From contig CASIAN010000003.1 of the NCBI GenBank assembly GCA_949372595.1, forward strand, positions 1 to 64,000: a DNA stretch of 64,000 nt. Direction: 5' to 3'. Positions 27,512 through 36,855 of this stretch are shown piece by piece. Position numbers and translations under genes: made by a program. The notes under the pieces are model-generated. The model was not told the DNA's origin. It saw nothing but the letters and a program-made list of their open reading frames with translations, and searched no databases. Source of the stretch: CPC320 sp002336405 (lineage in GTDB: Bacteria > Pseudomonadota > Alphaproteobacteria > Rhodobacterales > Rhodobacteraceae). Within the stretch, counting starts at the first letter, position 1, and the number at the start of each line of letters is the position of its first letter.

Positions 27512-28012
27512 ATGCTTCAAAACTATATTTTTTTACTGCATTTTCTCGTTTTCTCAGCCTGCAGCAACACACAAAATAATGTCCAAAACAAACTCGGCAG
27601 CAGCACTCAGAACAGCCTCACCACCAGTGAAAAGGTTAATCCAGACACCGCCTATCTGGGAAAATGGCAGCTTTTACAATTGGACGGCGCACCATTTGTC
27701 GCAGTATCTTTATTGCCGAAAAAACAACCAAACAAACCTGCGGTGATACCTCCGGCCTCTGCTTCGATCCAGTTCAGCCCCGATGGTCAATTCAGCGCCA
27801 CAGCTGGGTGCAACCGGTTGTTTGGCCGCCAAAAGCGGGTCTATCCAGATTTTAGGCTTGGCCCCATCGGGTCCACCAGAATGGGATGCACCACTTCAGC
27901 CGAAAGGGTGTTTAGCGACGCTTTAGCGACAATGACCAACGCACGTCGGAAAGGTAAAAAGTTGATTTTGTCGAATGATGCCGGACGAGAGATGCTGTTC
28001 AGCCGATATTGA
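27512..28012 (+). CDS. META-domain lipoprotein
   Basis: 166 residues with a hydrophobic signal ending in the lipobox LVFSAC (Cys 17). The mature part is a META/HslJ-like domain: YLGKWQLLQLDGAPF, IQFSPDGQFSATAGCNRLFG and IGSTRMGCTTSAERVFSDAL, with the two conserved cysteines. Such proteins sit in the periplasm on a membrane anchor; HslJ is linked to novobiocin resistance in E. coli, but a role here is not shown. Its 3' end overlaps the convergent recO gene by 14 bases. Confidence 0.85.
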   Translation: MLQNYIFLLHFLVFSACSNTQNNVQNKLGSSTQNSLTTSEKVNPDTAYLGKWQLLQLDGAPFVAVSLLPKKQPNKPAVIPPASASIQFSPDGQFSATAGCNRLFGRQKRVYPDFRLGPIGSTRMGCTTSAERVFSDALATMTNARRKGKKLILSNDAGREMLFSRY

Positions 28013-28733
28013 TACGCCGAGACAACTGGTTGAGAAATCGAGCCCGCGCCACTGGCACCGGTTTATGGAGCATATCTTCAGCCAAGTGATGATGCAAAAA
28101 ATGCCCGGTTGTGCCCAGCGCCAGCGCCACCTCGACGTCCGGTGCTTCACCGCGCCCCAACATACACGGCGGCAGCACCAGCAAACGACTGGCCCAATCA
28201 CCTGCCCCAGACTTTGATACCGCACGGCCGCTGCGCGGTGATACATAGATCAAGTCGTGATCCGTCCCGGTGACCGCACAGCAGCTGAGATCAAGTCCAA
28301 AACCCAGAGTTTCGAGCAATTGCATTTCCCATTGAAGATAAGCCAAGGGCCACAGATCTGATTGACCAAGCAAATCAAGTAATTGCGCGCTTCGGTGATA
28401 AAGGCTGTGATGGGTTTCACGCTCTGCCAAACAAAACGACAACAGGGCTGTGACCGCGTTCAGCCCGGCCAGTGCCAGCCGATCAGACATCGATTGTGCC
28501 GCCCGACTGCGGACAGGTTCAACCGTGAAACTGCCCATATGATCCTCTAGGCGCGCGCGCCAAGCGAGATCCAACTGCGCTCCGGGTTGTAAAATGGGAG
28601 CAAGTTTACGCCCAGATCCGCCACGCACCACCCCAAGATGGCGGCCATATTCTGGGGTAAACACTTCTATGATCGCAGCACTTTCCCCATGCGGCCGCGC
28701 GCTCAGCAAAAAGCCTTGATCACGCCACTCCAT
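27999..28733 (-). CDS. recO: DNA repair protein RecO
   Basis: 244 residues. The N-terminal OB-fold starts MEWRDQGFLLSARPHGESAAIIEVFTP split over about 1-27, and GRHLGVVRGGSGRK follows. The helical C-terminal part lacks an obvious four-cysteine zinc site and has one CAVTG. RecO works with RecF/RecR to load RecA on gapped DNA. It is the last gene of the long minus-strand operon, 8 bases after DUF1491. Confidence 0.92.
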   Translation of the reverse strand: MEWRDQGFLLSARPHGESAAIIEVFTPEYGRHLGVVRGGSGRKLAPILQPGAQLDLAWRARLEDHMGSFTVEPVRSRAAQSMSDRLALAGLNAVTALLSFCLAERETHHSLYHRSAQLLDLLGQSDLWPLAYLQWEMQLLETLGFGLDLSCCAVTGTDHDLIYVSPRSGRAVSKSGAGDWASRLLVLPPCMLGRGEAPDVEVALALGTTGHFLHHHLAEDMLHKPVPVARARFLNQLSRRINIG

Positions 28734-28741
28734 CCTCGCCC

Positions 28742-29074
28742 CTAATCTGCCAGTCCCGGCTCATCCAGCAAATGCCGGCCGCTTCGGTCTTCGACCTCGA
28801 TGACCCAAAGATCAGGGTCAAACCCGCGCTGCTTCGAAACCGCCATGTCCACCTCAGCTTCAGCCCCCGCGGCAAAATCCACCCATTTGCGCGCGCCACT
28901 CATGATATCAAACGATCGTTGATAGGCCACTGCTTGGCCATCCAGAGTGTTCAGCTTAATCACAACCGCACCGGCGGTAAGATCGCCTTTTGCCACCACA
29001 AATGCAGGAATTTCCACCATCCGCAGTCGGTTTAAATAGGCGTGGACCCAGAATTCAGCAGTCAGGCGCACCAT
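28742..29074 (-). CDS. DUF1491 family protein
   Basis: 110 residues matching the small DUF1491 family (MVRLTAEFWVHAYLNRLRM, GAVVIKLN, RKWVDFAAGAEAEVD, DLWVIEVEDRSGRHLLDEPGL). Function is unknown; the family nearly always sits between era and recO in this order. The start is ATG 29074, with GTG 29077 as an alternative. Confidence 0.88.
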   Translation of the reverse strand: MVRLTAEFWVHAYLNRLRMVEIPAFVVAKGDLTAGAVVIKLNTLDGQAVAYQRSFDIMSGARKWVDFAAGAEAEVDMAVSKQRGFDPDLWVIEVEDRSGRHLLDEPGLAD

Positions 29075-29104
29075 CACAGATCACCGCCAGAAAAGCCCGT
29101 TGCA

Positions 29105-30010
29105 TCAGCCATTTCCATCCTTGAAGTCCAGCCCCATCTCAGTATAGCGCGCTGCCTCATCAAGCCATTTTTCACGCACTTTGACCTTGCAAAACAGATG
29201 CACACGCCGGCCCATGAATTCCTCAAGCTCCTCGCGTGCAGCTTTCGATATTGCCTTGATGGTTTCACCACCATTGCCCAGCACGATGCCTTTGTGACCG
29301 TCGCGCACCACATAAATAATCTGATCAATTCGGGCAGAGCCGTCTTTGCGCTCCTGCCAGTCTTCAGTCTCGACCGTCATTTGATAGGGCAGTTCTTGGT
29401 GCAGCCGTAGGGTCAATTTTTCGCGTGTCATTTCTGCCGCAATCATCCGCAACGGCAGATCGGCAATCTGGTCTTCGGGATAGAGCCAGGGCCCCTCGGG
29501 CAAGCCCCCGGCCAGCCAACTGCGCAGCACCGGCACGCCATGGCCTTTTTCCGCCGACACCATAAAGGTCTCAACAAACGGAAACCGGGCATTCAGAGTT
29601 TGGCTCAAACCAAGTAATGTCTCGGATTTGACCCGGTCAATCTTGTTGATCGCCAGCGCAATTGTGCGCCCTTGTGACATCTCAGTGAGCGTCTCAAGGA
29701 TTTTCTCTACCCCCTCAGTCAGGCCACGATTGGCCTCAACCAGCAACACGATCATATCGGCGTCCAACGCACCGCTCCAAGCGGCGGCCACCATCGCGCG
29801 ATCAAGCCGGCGGCGCGGCTTAAACAGACCCGGAGTATCAACAAAAACGATCTGGGTCTCGCCGTCAATCGCCACACCACGGATGCGGGCGCGGGTGGTT
29901 TGCACCTTGTGGGTCACAATCGACACCTTGGCGCCAACCATCTGGTTCAGCAATGTGGATTTGCCGGCGTTTGGCTCTCCGATTAATGCAACAAACCCTG
30001 CCCGTGTCAT
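29105..30010 (-). CDS. era: GTPase Era
   Basis: 301 residues. G1 is GEPNAGKST, the switch region includes TTRARIRGV, G3 is DTPGLF and G4 is NKID. The C-terminal KH domain has IVLGNGGETIKAISKAAREELEEF. Era binds the 16S rRNA 3' end and helps mature the 30S subunit. Its start overlaps the rnc stop by 4 bases (ATGA), so the two are translationally coupled. Confidence 0.97.
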   Translation of the reverse strand: MTRAGFVALIGEPNAGKSTLLNQMVGAKVSIVTHKVQTTRARIRGVAIDGETQIVFVDTPGLFKPRRRLDRAMVAAAWSGALDADMIVLLVEANRGLTEGVEKILETLTEMSQGRTIALAINKIDRVKSETLLGLSQTLNARFPFVETFMVSAEKGHGVPVLRSWLAGGLPEGPWLYPEDQIADLPLRMIAAEMTREKLTLRLHQELPYQMTVETEDWQERKDGSARIDQIIYVVRDGHKGIVLGNGGETIKAISKAAREELEEFMGRRVHLFCKVKVREKWLDEAARYTEMGLDFKDGNG

Positions 30011-30690
30011 GTGGTCTCCAATTTTGTCAAAAGCTGCATGGCCGCATTTTGTTCGGCCTGGCGTTTTGATCCTGCGGTCGCATCTTGAGTAGCGCCGTTT
30101 TCAAGCTGCGCCGAAATTGTAAACAACGGCGCATGATCGGGACCAGAGCGGCCCACCACAACATAGCGCGGCGGTGGAAAGCCACGTGCCTGCGCCCATT
30201 CCTGCAAAGCAGTTTTCGCGTCGCGGGCATCTTCTTCCACCGAGGCGATATGATCAGACCAGATGCGCAAGACAAGCGCTTTTGCGACAGCGAACCCGCC
30301 ATCAAGATATACCGCGGCAATCACCGCCTCTAGGGCATCGCCAAGAAGCGCCTGCTTGCGACGCCCACCCGACATCATTTCAGACCGCCCCAATTTCAGA
30401 ACCTTACCCAAATCCAGAGAGATCGCAATCTCAGCGCAAGTTTCCTTGCGCACCAAAGCGTTAAAACGCGGCGCCAGCTTGCCTTCGCTCGCGGAAGTGT
30501 CCTCGTCAAGCAGAGCCTCGGCCATCACCAGCCCCAGCACCCGGTCACCCAAAAACTCTAATCTCTGGTTGTCAGAACGCGTCACGGATGAGATTGACGC
30601 ATGCGTGACCGCTTCACTCAGCAATTCTGGCCGTTTGAAATCATAGCCCAGCCGGCTTTGAAAAACCGCAAGGTCTCCGGACAGTTTCAA
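30007..30690 (-). CDS. rnc: Ribonuclease III
   Basis: 227 residues. The catalytic signature is NQRLEFLGDRVLGLV, followed by GDALEAVIAAVYLDGG with the second metal-binding acidic pair. A C-terminal dsRNA-binding domain (DAKTALQEWAQARG, ATAGSKRQAEQNAAMQLL) completes it. It cleaves double-stranded RNA in rRNA precursors and antisense targets. It overlaps lepB upstream and era downstream by 4 bases each. Confidence 0.97.
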   Translation of the reverse strand: MKLSGDLAVFQSRLGYDFKRPELLSEAVTHASISSVTRSDNQRLEFLGDRVLGLVMAEALLDEDTSASEGKLAPRFNALVRKETCAEIAISLDLGKVLKLGRSEMMSGGRRKQALLGDALEAVIAAVYLDGGFAVAKALVLRIWSDHIASVEEDARDAKTALQEWAQARGFPPPRYVVVGRSGPDHAPLFTISAQLENGATQDATAGSKRQAEQNAAMQLLTKLETT

Positions 30691-31523
30691 ATCACGCCCT
30701 TAAAGAAACGGTCACTACGCCAGGTCCAGAAAAACAACATTGAACTGCCGGCTGACGAGAACAAGATGCGATCAGCACGACCAATCAGATTTTCAAAGGG
30801 CACAAACCCGACCCCGCCAGCTTGCTGGCGGCGGCGGCTGTCGGTCGAGTTGTCACGATTGTCTCCCATAAAGAAATAATGTCCTGCGGGCACGGTAAAG
30901 GCCGGGGTGTTGTCTGTTGATTGTATCCCAATATTAAGGATCGAGTGGGCAACGCCATTTGGCAGCGTTTCAATTTGACGCGATTTCTGACAAATGCTGC
31001 CGTTTCCAGTCGGTGCATTTTCACAGCGCGGCATAGATTTCAGCGGGCCTTGCGGCGCATAGGTTTCCTCAAAGGCAGCGACATCTTCCAACGCCACAGG
31101 GGCGTCATTTATATAAAGCACCCCATCTTTGACCTGCACCCTGTCCCCCGGCAGCCCAGTAAGGCGTTTGATGTAATCGCGCCCCGATGCCGGATGGCGG
31201 AACACCACAACATCCCCGCGCTCGGGCAAACCAGCCCACAGGCGTTGATTATCATCCCGCAAAGCCCCACACACATCTTTAGCGTCGATATTCAGACCCA
31301 CAGCTGGTATGATAATACTCGGACAAGAGGCGTAGGAATACCCATAAGCCATTTTGTTCACAAACAGGAAATCACCAATCAGCAGAGTGTCTTTCATCGA
31401 ACCCGATGGAATCCAGAACGGTTGAAAAAACAGGGTTCGAAATATACCTGCGATGAGCAGCGCATAGACAACCGTCTTGATCGTTTCGACGATTCCGTTT
31501 GGATCTTTAGCTGTCTGCGCCAT
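30687..31523 (-). CDS. lepB: Signal peptidase I
   Basis: 278 residues. An N-terminal transmembrane segment (about 15-35) precedes the catalytic Ser in FWIPSGSMKDTLL. RDYIKRLTGLPGD holds the general-base Lys and GHYFFMGDNRDNSTDSR is the family box E. A hydrophobic C-terminal stretch is also present. It removes signal peptides on the periplasmic face of the inner membrane. The ATG at 31523 has AAAAGGAAAA upstream; the frame stays open to 31670 but that extension has no homology. Confidence 0.95.
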   Translation of the reverse strand: MAQTAKDPNGIVETIKTVVYALLIAGIFRTLFFQPFWIPSGSMKDTLLIGDFLFVNKMAYGYSYASCPSIIIPAVGLNIDAKDVCGALRDDNQRLWAGLPERGDVVVFRHPASGRDYIKRLTGLPGDRVQVKDGVLYINDAPVALEDVAAFEETYAPQGPLKSMPRCENAPTGNGSICQKSRQIETLPNGVAHSILNIGIQSTDNTPAFTVPAGHYFFMGDNRDNSTDSRRRQQAGGVGFVPFENLIGRADRILFSSAGSSMLFFWTWRSDRFFKGVI

Positions 31524-31593
31524 GCATTTTCCTTTTGTTCTGACCACGGTTACTTCATGGAACGCTGGTGTTAGGGTGTCAAGCCAAGTGACA

Positions 31594-32016
31594 TTAAGGC
31601 TCAGGTGATGGGTCCGATCCACCTGGTCGCGCCTCAATAACCACAAAGGCTTGTGCCCAAGGGTGATCATCGGTCAGGCTGACATGCACATGCACCACAT
31701 GCCCCACCGGCGTCATCTGATCCAGCCTTGTTTTAGCCCAACCCGTCAACTGCATTTGCGGCTGCCCCGTCTTGAGATTACTAACCGACATATCCCTCCA
31801 GGCGATCCCCATCCGCAAGCCAGTGCCAAGTGCTTTGGAGCAGGCTTCTTTCGCCGCCCAGCGCTTGGCATAAGTGCCGGCCTCATCTTTGCGTCTGCTG
31901 GCCTTGCGCTGTTCATCTTTGGTGAAGACACGATTGCGAAACCGGTCACCAAACCGCTCAAGCGTGGCGGCAATACGGTCAATATTCGCCAGATCCGTTC
32001 CGATCCCTAAAATCAT
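31594..32016 (-). CDS. acpS: Holo-[acyl-carrier-protein] synthase
   Basis: 140 residues. GIGTDLANIDRI at the N-terminus and YAKRWAAKEACSKALGTG carry the Mg-binding Asp and Glu of AcpS, with VSLTDDHPWAQAFVVIE at the end. It transfers phosphopantetheine from CoA to ACP. The ATG at 32016 begins 1 base after the pdxJ stop; a longer frame from 32034 would overlap pdxJ. Confidence 0.95.
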   Translation of the reverse strand: MILGIGTDLANIDRIAATLERFGDRFRNRVFTKDEQRKASRRKDEAGTYAKRWAAKEACSKALGTGLRMGIAWRDMSVSNLKTGQPQMQLTGWAKTRLDQMTPVGHVVHVHVSLTDDHPWAQAFVVIEARPGGSDPSPEP

Positions 32017-32017
32017 C

Positions 32018-32758
32018 TCATGCGCGCGCTTCATCCATCAAGCGTCGCATCTCGGCAATCGCAGGAGTCAGGCCCCTGAAAATCGCCTCGCCAATAATAA
32101 AATGACCAATATTCAGCTCGATCACCTCGGGCAACTGCGCAATCGGGGACACAGTATCATACGTCAGCCCATGACCGGCATGGACCTCCAAGCCCAATGA
32201 GCGCGCAAGTGATGACATCTCGGTAAGTTTTTGCAACTCACTGTCGCGGGCAGATATGTTGCCCTCGGCGTGCAAATCGCAATAGGCACCGGTATGCAGC
32301 TCAATCACCTGCGCACCGATGCGGTGTGCGGCCTCGATCTGGCGCCGGTCGGGAGCGATGAAAATTGATACCCGGCACCCAGCATCGCGGAGCGGCGCAA
32401 TGAAATGTGCGATGCTGTTTTCTTCGCGAGCCACTTCCAGCCCCCCTTCAGTGGTCCGCTCCTCGCGTTTTTCAGGCACGATACAGACCGCATGAGGTTT
32501 GTGACGCAGCGCAATCGCCTGCATTTCCGGCGTTGCCGCCATCTCAAAATTCAGCGGCACGGTCAGAACCTCCATCAGGCCATCAATATCAGCATCTGAT
32601 ATGTGCCGCCGATCTTCACGCAGATGGGCGGTGATACCATCCGCCCCTGCCTCTTCGGATAACTTAGCGGCCCGCAACGGATCGGGATAGGCACCTCCGC
32701 GCGCATTGCGCACGGTTGCGACATGATCAATATTCACCCCAAGTCGTAATTTTGTCAT
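32018..32758 (-). CDS. pdxJ: Pyridoxine 5'-phosphate synthase
   Basis: 246 residues. LGVNIDHVATVRNARGG at the N-terminus, GADGITAHLREDRRHI, VCIVPEKREE and LEVHAGHGLTYDT are diagnostic. It condenses 1-deoxyxylulose 5-phosphate with 3-amino-2-oxopropyl phosphate in the DXP-dependent vitamin B6 route. The ATG at 32758 has GAGGAGAGATAGT upstream. Confidence 0.97.
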   Translation of the reverse strand: MTKLRLGVNIDHVATVRNARGGAYPDPLRAAKLSEEAGADGITAHLREDRRHISDADIDGLMEVLTVPLNFEMAATPEMQAIALRHKPHAVCIVPEKREERTTEGGLEVAREENSIAHFIAPLRDAGCRVSIFIAPDRRQIEAAHRIGAQVIELHTGAYCDLHAEGNISARDSELQKLTEMSSLARSLGLEVHAGHGLTYDTVSPIAQLPEVIELNIGHFIIGEAIFRGLTPAIAEMRRLMDEARA

Positions 32759-32801
32759 ACTATCTCTCCTCGAACATCCGATATCATCAGTAAATTTTAT
32801 G

Positions 32802-33452
32802 TTAGTTTTTTGGTCTGTCAGCCTTGCGCCTAGCTTTATGTTTGATCGCTGCCAATTTCGCAATCAGCACACCTTTGCGCCTGTTTTGATAGGCTCTTAC
32901 CAAAGGAATGCAAAGATAATAGCATACAGTCGCTGCAATTATGCCCGGCAGGATACCGCCCACGAGATAGGGAAAAAATACCTCGTGATAGAACACAACA
33001 ATATTTGACCAATCGACCGGCTCCCCGCTTAGTACCGCGATAGAATTATCTTTGAGATCTTTACCCGCATCAAGAAACTTACCAACAAAGGACCTTCGGG
33101 TCTCATTTTGCAATTGGGTCCCAAGTAAGAAATGCCCAGTCTGCATCGAGACCAGTCCAATCGGAATATAGGTCAGCGGGTTGCCGAAAAACGTTCCCAA
33201 AAGCGCCGCAAGAATATTACCCTGAAACACTCGGGCAATCAAAATGGCGATAAAAAAATGAAACCCGTATAATGGGGTGAAGGTGGTAAACACACCTGCC
33301 CAAATACCTCGCGCGACCTTTTTTGGTGGATCAGGCAGCCGTTTCAAGCGAAATTTTATATACTGAAACGCCCGGCTCCATCCGCCTTTGGGATAAAGCA
33401 CATCGACGACCACTTTCCAGGCCGGTCGTTTATCACGGCGTTTGAACACCAA
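32802..33452 (-). CDS. DUF2062 membrane protein
   Basis: 216 residues with about three hydrophobic segments. The family pattern is visible in the GIWAGVFTTFTPLYGFHFFIA segment split over about 49-69, then LGTFFGNPLTYIPI. Both ends are rich in Lys and Arg. Function is unknown. It lies between spoT and pdxJ, a place this family holds in many Rhodobacteraceae. Confidence 0.85.
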   Translation of the reverse strand: MVFKRRDKRPAWKVVVDVLYPKGGWSRAFQYIKFRLKRLPDPPKKVARGIWAGVFTTFTPLYGFHFFIAILIARVFQGNILAALLGTFFGNPLTYIPIGLVSMQTGHFLLGTQLQNETRRSFVGKFLDAGKDLKDNSIAVLSGEPVDWSNIVVFYHEVFFPYLVGGILPGIIAATVCYYLCIPLVRAYQNRRKGVLIAKLAAIKHKARRKADRPKN

Positions 33453-33476
33453 GGCACATTCCTCTAATTGTCCTTG

Positions 33477-35600
33477 CTAACCGCCTCGGCGGGACGGGTC
33501 TCGGGATCTTATAATGGCAGCAACATCGCTCTCCGCTTCTAATGCAGACATGACCGAGTGCAAGTGCTCAGCTTCACGCAGGTCAACATTTATCAAAAGA
33601 CGGTAGAAATCTGGTTTGCGATCCAAGAATTCCAAGTTCGAGATATTAGCCTTCTGCTCGCCAATCAAGGTACAAATGCGCCCCAAAACACCCGAATCAT
33701 TTCCAATGGTCATATCCAGTGTCACAGCATATGAGGCTGGGTGCTTACCACTTTGCCAATGCAGGTCCAGCCAGCGCTGGGGCTGGTCTTCAAAATCGCT
33801 CAATGCCACGCAGTCGATCGTGTGCACCACGACACCGAGCCCACGATAGGTGATGCCAACAATGCGCTCACCGGGCAACGGCTGACAGCAGGGCGCGCGG
33901 TCAAAATGCTGATCTGGCGACAGGCCGATCACCGCACGACGGGTATCAATCTCATCGGATCGGTCGGTCGCCACATCAGGATAGACCGCGTCCACCAGTT
34001 CATTGGCAGTCAATTCGGCGCTGCCCATCCGATAAAGCAGCTCATACTGGTCTTTGATACGCAAATGACGTGCGGCGGTTTCCAGCACCTTATCAGTAAC
34101 TTTCTTGCCAATCTGCTCAAACGCAGAGCGCGCCAGTTCCTGACCCAATTTAATATATCGACCACGATCAGCCTCGCGCAGCGCCCGGCGGATTGCAGAT
34201 TTTGCCTTGCCGGTAATTGCAATATCCAACCAAGTCGCCTGAGGAATTTGACCTTCTGCCGTAACAATTTGAACCGATTGACCATTTTTAAGCCGGGTCC
34301 ACAATGGCACCCGCAAACCATCGACTTTGGCCCCCACACAGGCACTGCCAATTCGGGTATGAATGGCATAGGCATAATCTAAAGGTGTGGCACCCCGCGG
34401 CAATTTGACCACGTCGCCTTTGGGGGTGAAACAAAATACCTGATCAGAATACATCTCAAGCTTCACCGCCTCAAGAAACTCTTGGTGATCCTCATCAGCG
34501 TTAAACTGCTCGGTCAGCGAGCCGACCCAAGTCGCCGGATCAACCGCAAAGGGGTTGCCGCTGCGCACACCGTCGCGGTAAGACCAATGCGCGGCCACAC
34601 CAGTTTCGGCGACATCATGCATTTGCCGGGTGCGAATTTGTACCTCGACACGTTTACCGTCGCGTCCCGAAACTGTGGTATGGATACTGCGATACCCGTT
34701 TGATTTGGGCTGGCTAATATAATCTTTAAAACGCCCCGGCACCGCACGCCAGCGCTGGTGGATAGTGCCTAACCCGCGATAACACTCCATTTCACTGTCT
34801 GTAATTACCCGAAACCCGTATATATCCGACAACCGCGAAAAGCTCAGATCTTTTTCCTGCATTTTGCGCCAGATCGAATAAGGTTTCTTGGCCCGGCCAA
34901 ATACCTCGGCCTCAATGCCGACATTTTCCAATTCCTGCCGCATATCACCGGTGATCCGATCAATCACATCACCGGTTTCTTTTTGCAGCGTGATAAATCG
35001 TCGAATAATACTGGCGCGTCCCTCTGGATTGAGCACTTTAAACGACAGATCTTCCAGTTCTTCACGCATCCAATGCATACCCATACGGCCAGCCAGCGGC
35101 GCATAGATATCCATTGTCTCGCGCGACTTTTGAATTTGCTTATCGGGTCGCATTGATTTGATAGTGCGCATATTGTGTAGGCGATCAGCGAGCTTTACTA
35201 GAATAACCCGCACGTCTTTTGACATTGCAATCAATAATTTACGGAAATTTTCTGCCTGCTGTGTATGCGATGAAGACAACTGCAGATTGGTCAGTTTGGT
35301 GACGCCATCTACAAGACGCGCCACATCCTCACCGAACAGCGCTGAAATCTCGGTATAGGTGGATTTGGTATCTTCAATTGTGTCGTGCAGAAGTGCCGTG
35401 ACAATCGTATGATCATCGAGGCGGTGCTCTGTCAGTATCGCAGCCACAGCCACCGGATGGGTGAAGTAAGCCTCACCAGAATGCCTGAACTGCCCATCAT
35501 GCATTTGCAAACCATACTGATAGGCCTGCGACAGCAACTTGGCATTAGATTTTGGGTTATAGTTGCCAACCAGCATAATCAGATCTTCAGCCGCGATCAT
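33477..35600 (-). CDS. spoT: Bifunctional (p)ppGpp synthetase/hydrolase RelA/SpoT
   Basis: 707 residues. The HD hydrolase domain (HPVAVAAILTEHRLD, LLHDTIEDT, LADRLHNMRT) keeps its metal-binding residues. The synthetase domain has YGFRVI, KDYISQPKSNGYRSIHTTV and VEVQIRT. A TGS domain (FTPKGDVVKLPRGATPLDYAYAIHT split) and a C-terminal ACT domain (SGVLGRICTLIGEQKANISN) follow. It is the single long RSH enzyme of alphaproteobacteria and controls the stringent response. It lies 21 bases downstream of rpoZ. Confidence 0.96.
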   Translation of the reverse strand: MIAAEDLIMLVGNYNPKSNAKLLSQAYQYGLQMHDGQFRHSGEAYFTHPVAVAAILTEHRLDDHTIVTALLHDTIEDTKSTYTEISALFGEDVARLVDGVTKLTNLQLSSSHTQQAENFRKLLIAMSKDVRVILVKLADRLHNMRTIKSMRPDKQIQKSRETMDIYAPLAGRMGMHWMREELEDLSFKVLNPEGRASIIRRFITLQKETGDVIDRITGDMRQELENVGIEAEVFGRAKKPYSIWRKMQEKDLSFSRLSDIYGFRVITDSEMECYRGLGTIHQRWRAVPGRFKDYISQPKSNGYRSIHTTVSGRDGKRVEVQIRTRQMHDVAETGVAAHWSYRDGVRSGNPFAVDPATWVGSLTEQFNADEDHQEFLEAVKLEMYSDQVFCFTPKGDVVKLPRGATPLDYAYAIHTRIGSACVGAKVDGLRVPLWTRLKNGQSVQIVTAEGQIPQATWLDIAITGKAKSAIRRALREADRGRYIKLGQELARSAFEQIGKKVTDKVLETAARHLRIKDQYELLYRMGSAELTANELVDAVYPDVATDRSDEIDTRRAVIGLSPDQHFDRAPCCQPLPGERIVGITYRGLGVVVHTIDCVALSDFEDQPQRWLDLHWQSGKHPASYAVTLDMTIGNDSGVLGRICTLIGEQKANISNLEFLDRKPDFYRLLINVDLREAEHLHSVMSALEAESDVAAIIRSRDPSRRGG

Positions 35601-35621
35601 CGGGTGCGACCTTTCTGAACG

Positions 35622-35975
35622 TTAGGTTTGATTTTGGGCTTCCATAAGAGCACGCAACAACTTTTCTTCCGACATTTCCTCTTCGGCAGGTTGATCGGCC
35701 TCAGCCCCCATAAGCAGCGCCATCGAATCTTCTTCCGGCTCATCCACTTCGATCTGGGTCTGGTTGGATTCGACCAAGCGTTCATGCAAATCCGCCGCTG
35801 ATTGGGTCTCATCTGCAATCTCACGCAGAGCGACGACAGGATTTTTATCATTATCGCGGTCGACGGTAACGACACCACCTGCGGAAATTTCACGCGCACG
35901 ATGGGCCGCCAGCATCACCAAATCAAAACGGTTCGGGACTTTGTCTACGCAATCTTCAACTGTAACGCGCGCCAT
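35622..35975 (-). CDS. rpoZ: RNA polymerase omega subunit
   Basis: 117 residues. MARVTVEDCVDKVPNRFDLV, then LAAHRAREIS and NPVVALREIA, form the omega core; the rest is an acidic tail. Omega helps fold and hold the beta' subunit and provides part of ppGpp site 1, which suits its place before spoT. The ATG at 35975 with GGAGAA upstream is preferred over 35987. It is probably the first gene of the operon to recO. Confidence 0.95.
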   Translation of the reverse strand: MARVTVEDCVDKVPNRFDLVMLAAHRAREISAGGVVTVDRDNDKNPVVALREIADETQSAADLHERLVESNQTQIEVDEPEEDSMALLMGAEADQPAEEEMSEEKLLRALMEAQNQT

Positions 35976-36014
35976 CGGGTTCTCCATAGGTTGGGATAGC
36001 TTAAGAAAGACCTT

Positions 36015-36043
36015 CTTCTAACGGCAGAGACACCACTTGACAA
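36015..36043 (-). promoter_or_regulatory. Putative sigma-70 promoter of rpoZ operon
   Basis: On the minus strand TTGTCA (36038-36043) and TAGAAG (36015-36020) are exactly 17 bases apart. Transcription would start near 36008 and give a leader of about 33 bases before rpoZ. The -35 matches the consensus at 5 of 6 positions and the -10 at 4 of 6. Confidence 0.5.
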
Positions 36044-36132
36044 GCACAGAATCGCGCAGGCTAGAGCGTTTAATACGCGCGCAAAAATTCGGTGTTACAG
36101 CGGGGCCACACAGCCGGTCATTACCACAGGAA

Positions 36133-36762
36133 TCACAAAGGCCGCACGGCTTCCACATCACTGGGCGGCAGTGCATCAACCATCCGACGCACACTGACCC
36201 CTGATACCGGATGACACCAGTCAGCCGCGATATCAGCCAGCGGCACCAAAACAAATGCTCTGTCTTGCAGGCGCGGATGTGGGAGGATCAACTTTGCGGG
36301 GCTTTCAATAATCTGCCGGTCCAGCGCAAGATCGCGCCAATGAGAAAATTCTTTCAGATCAGGCAGCACGGTCGTTCCCATTGCAATCAGATCCAAATCG
36401 AGTGTGCGCTGACCCCAGCGTTGGGTTCTTTCACGACCGTGTCGCGCCTCAAGTGCATGCAATCTGTGCATCAGCGAATCAGCATCACCCTGCCAACTAA
36501 CGGAAACGACGGCGTTAACAAAGTCGGGTCCTGCGCCAGCAGGAAAACACGGAGTAGAAAAAAATCTGCTCATACTGCGTATTTTTATACCCGCAGATAC
36601 AAAATCGGACAGGGCCATGCCAATTTTTGTCACAACGTTACACAATTTAAAGTGGTAATTACCACCTAAAGCAACGTATATACATCTTTTTGGGCGTATA
36701 GTTATAGCTTTTGGCGATATGGTATTCTGACCAAGATTATCTATTTGCTTATATTGTGTCAC
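36133..36762 (-). CDS. folK: HPPK, 6-hydroxymethyl-7,8-dihydropterin pyrophosphokinase
   Basis: About 209 residues. IYVALGGNYHFKL is the N-terminal pterin-binding strand and loop, and FSTPCFPAGAGPDFVNAVV and RWGQRTLDLDLIAM are family signatures with the ATP/Mg Asp pair. ILPHPRLQDRAFVLVPLADIA closes the fold. It adds pyrophosphate to dihydropterin in folate synthesis. No ATG exists before the fold; GTG 36762 or TTG 36765 are possible starts and would add about 28 residues, so the true start is uncertain. Confidence 0.87.
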   Translation of the reverse strand: MTQYKQIDNLGQNTISPKAITIRPKRCIYVALGGNYHFKLCNVVTKIGMALSDFVSAGIKIRSMSRFFSTPCFPAGAGPDFVNAVVSVSWQGDADSLMHRLHALEARHGRERTQRWGQRTLDLDLIAMGTTVLPDLKEFSHWRDLALDRQIIESPAKLILPHPRLQDRAFVLVPLADIAADWCHPVSGVSVRRMVDALPPSDVEAVRPL

Positions 36763-36855
36763 CAAACTTCATCCAATTTACATCTCGCGTTTTACCAAGA
36801 TTTATAGTCACCAAAATAACTAAAAGGTAAGGCGTTTATTCGGAAGGACATTTTA

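Noticed and set aside
30921..31574. 217-codon plus-strand open frame opposite lepB
   Set aside because: lepB on the other strand is unambiguous and the plus frame shows no family motif.
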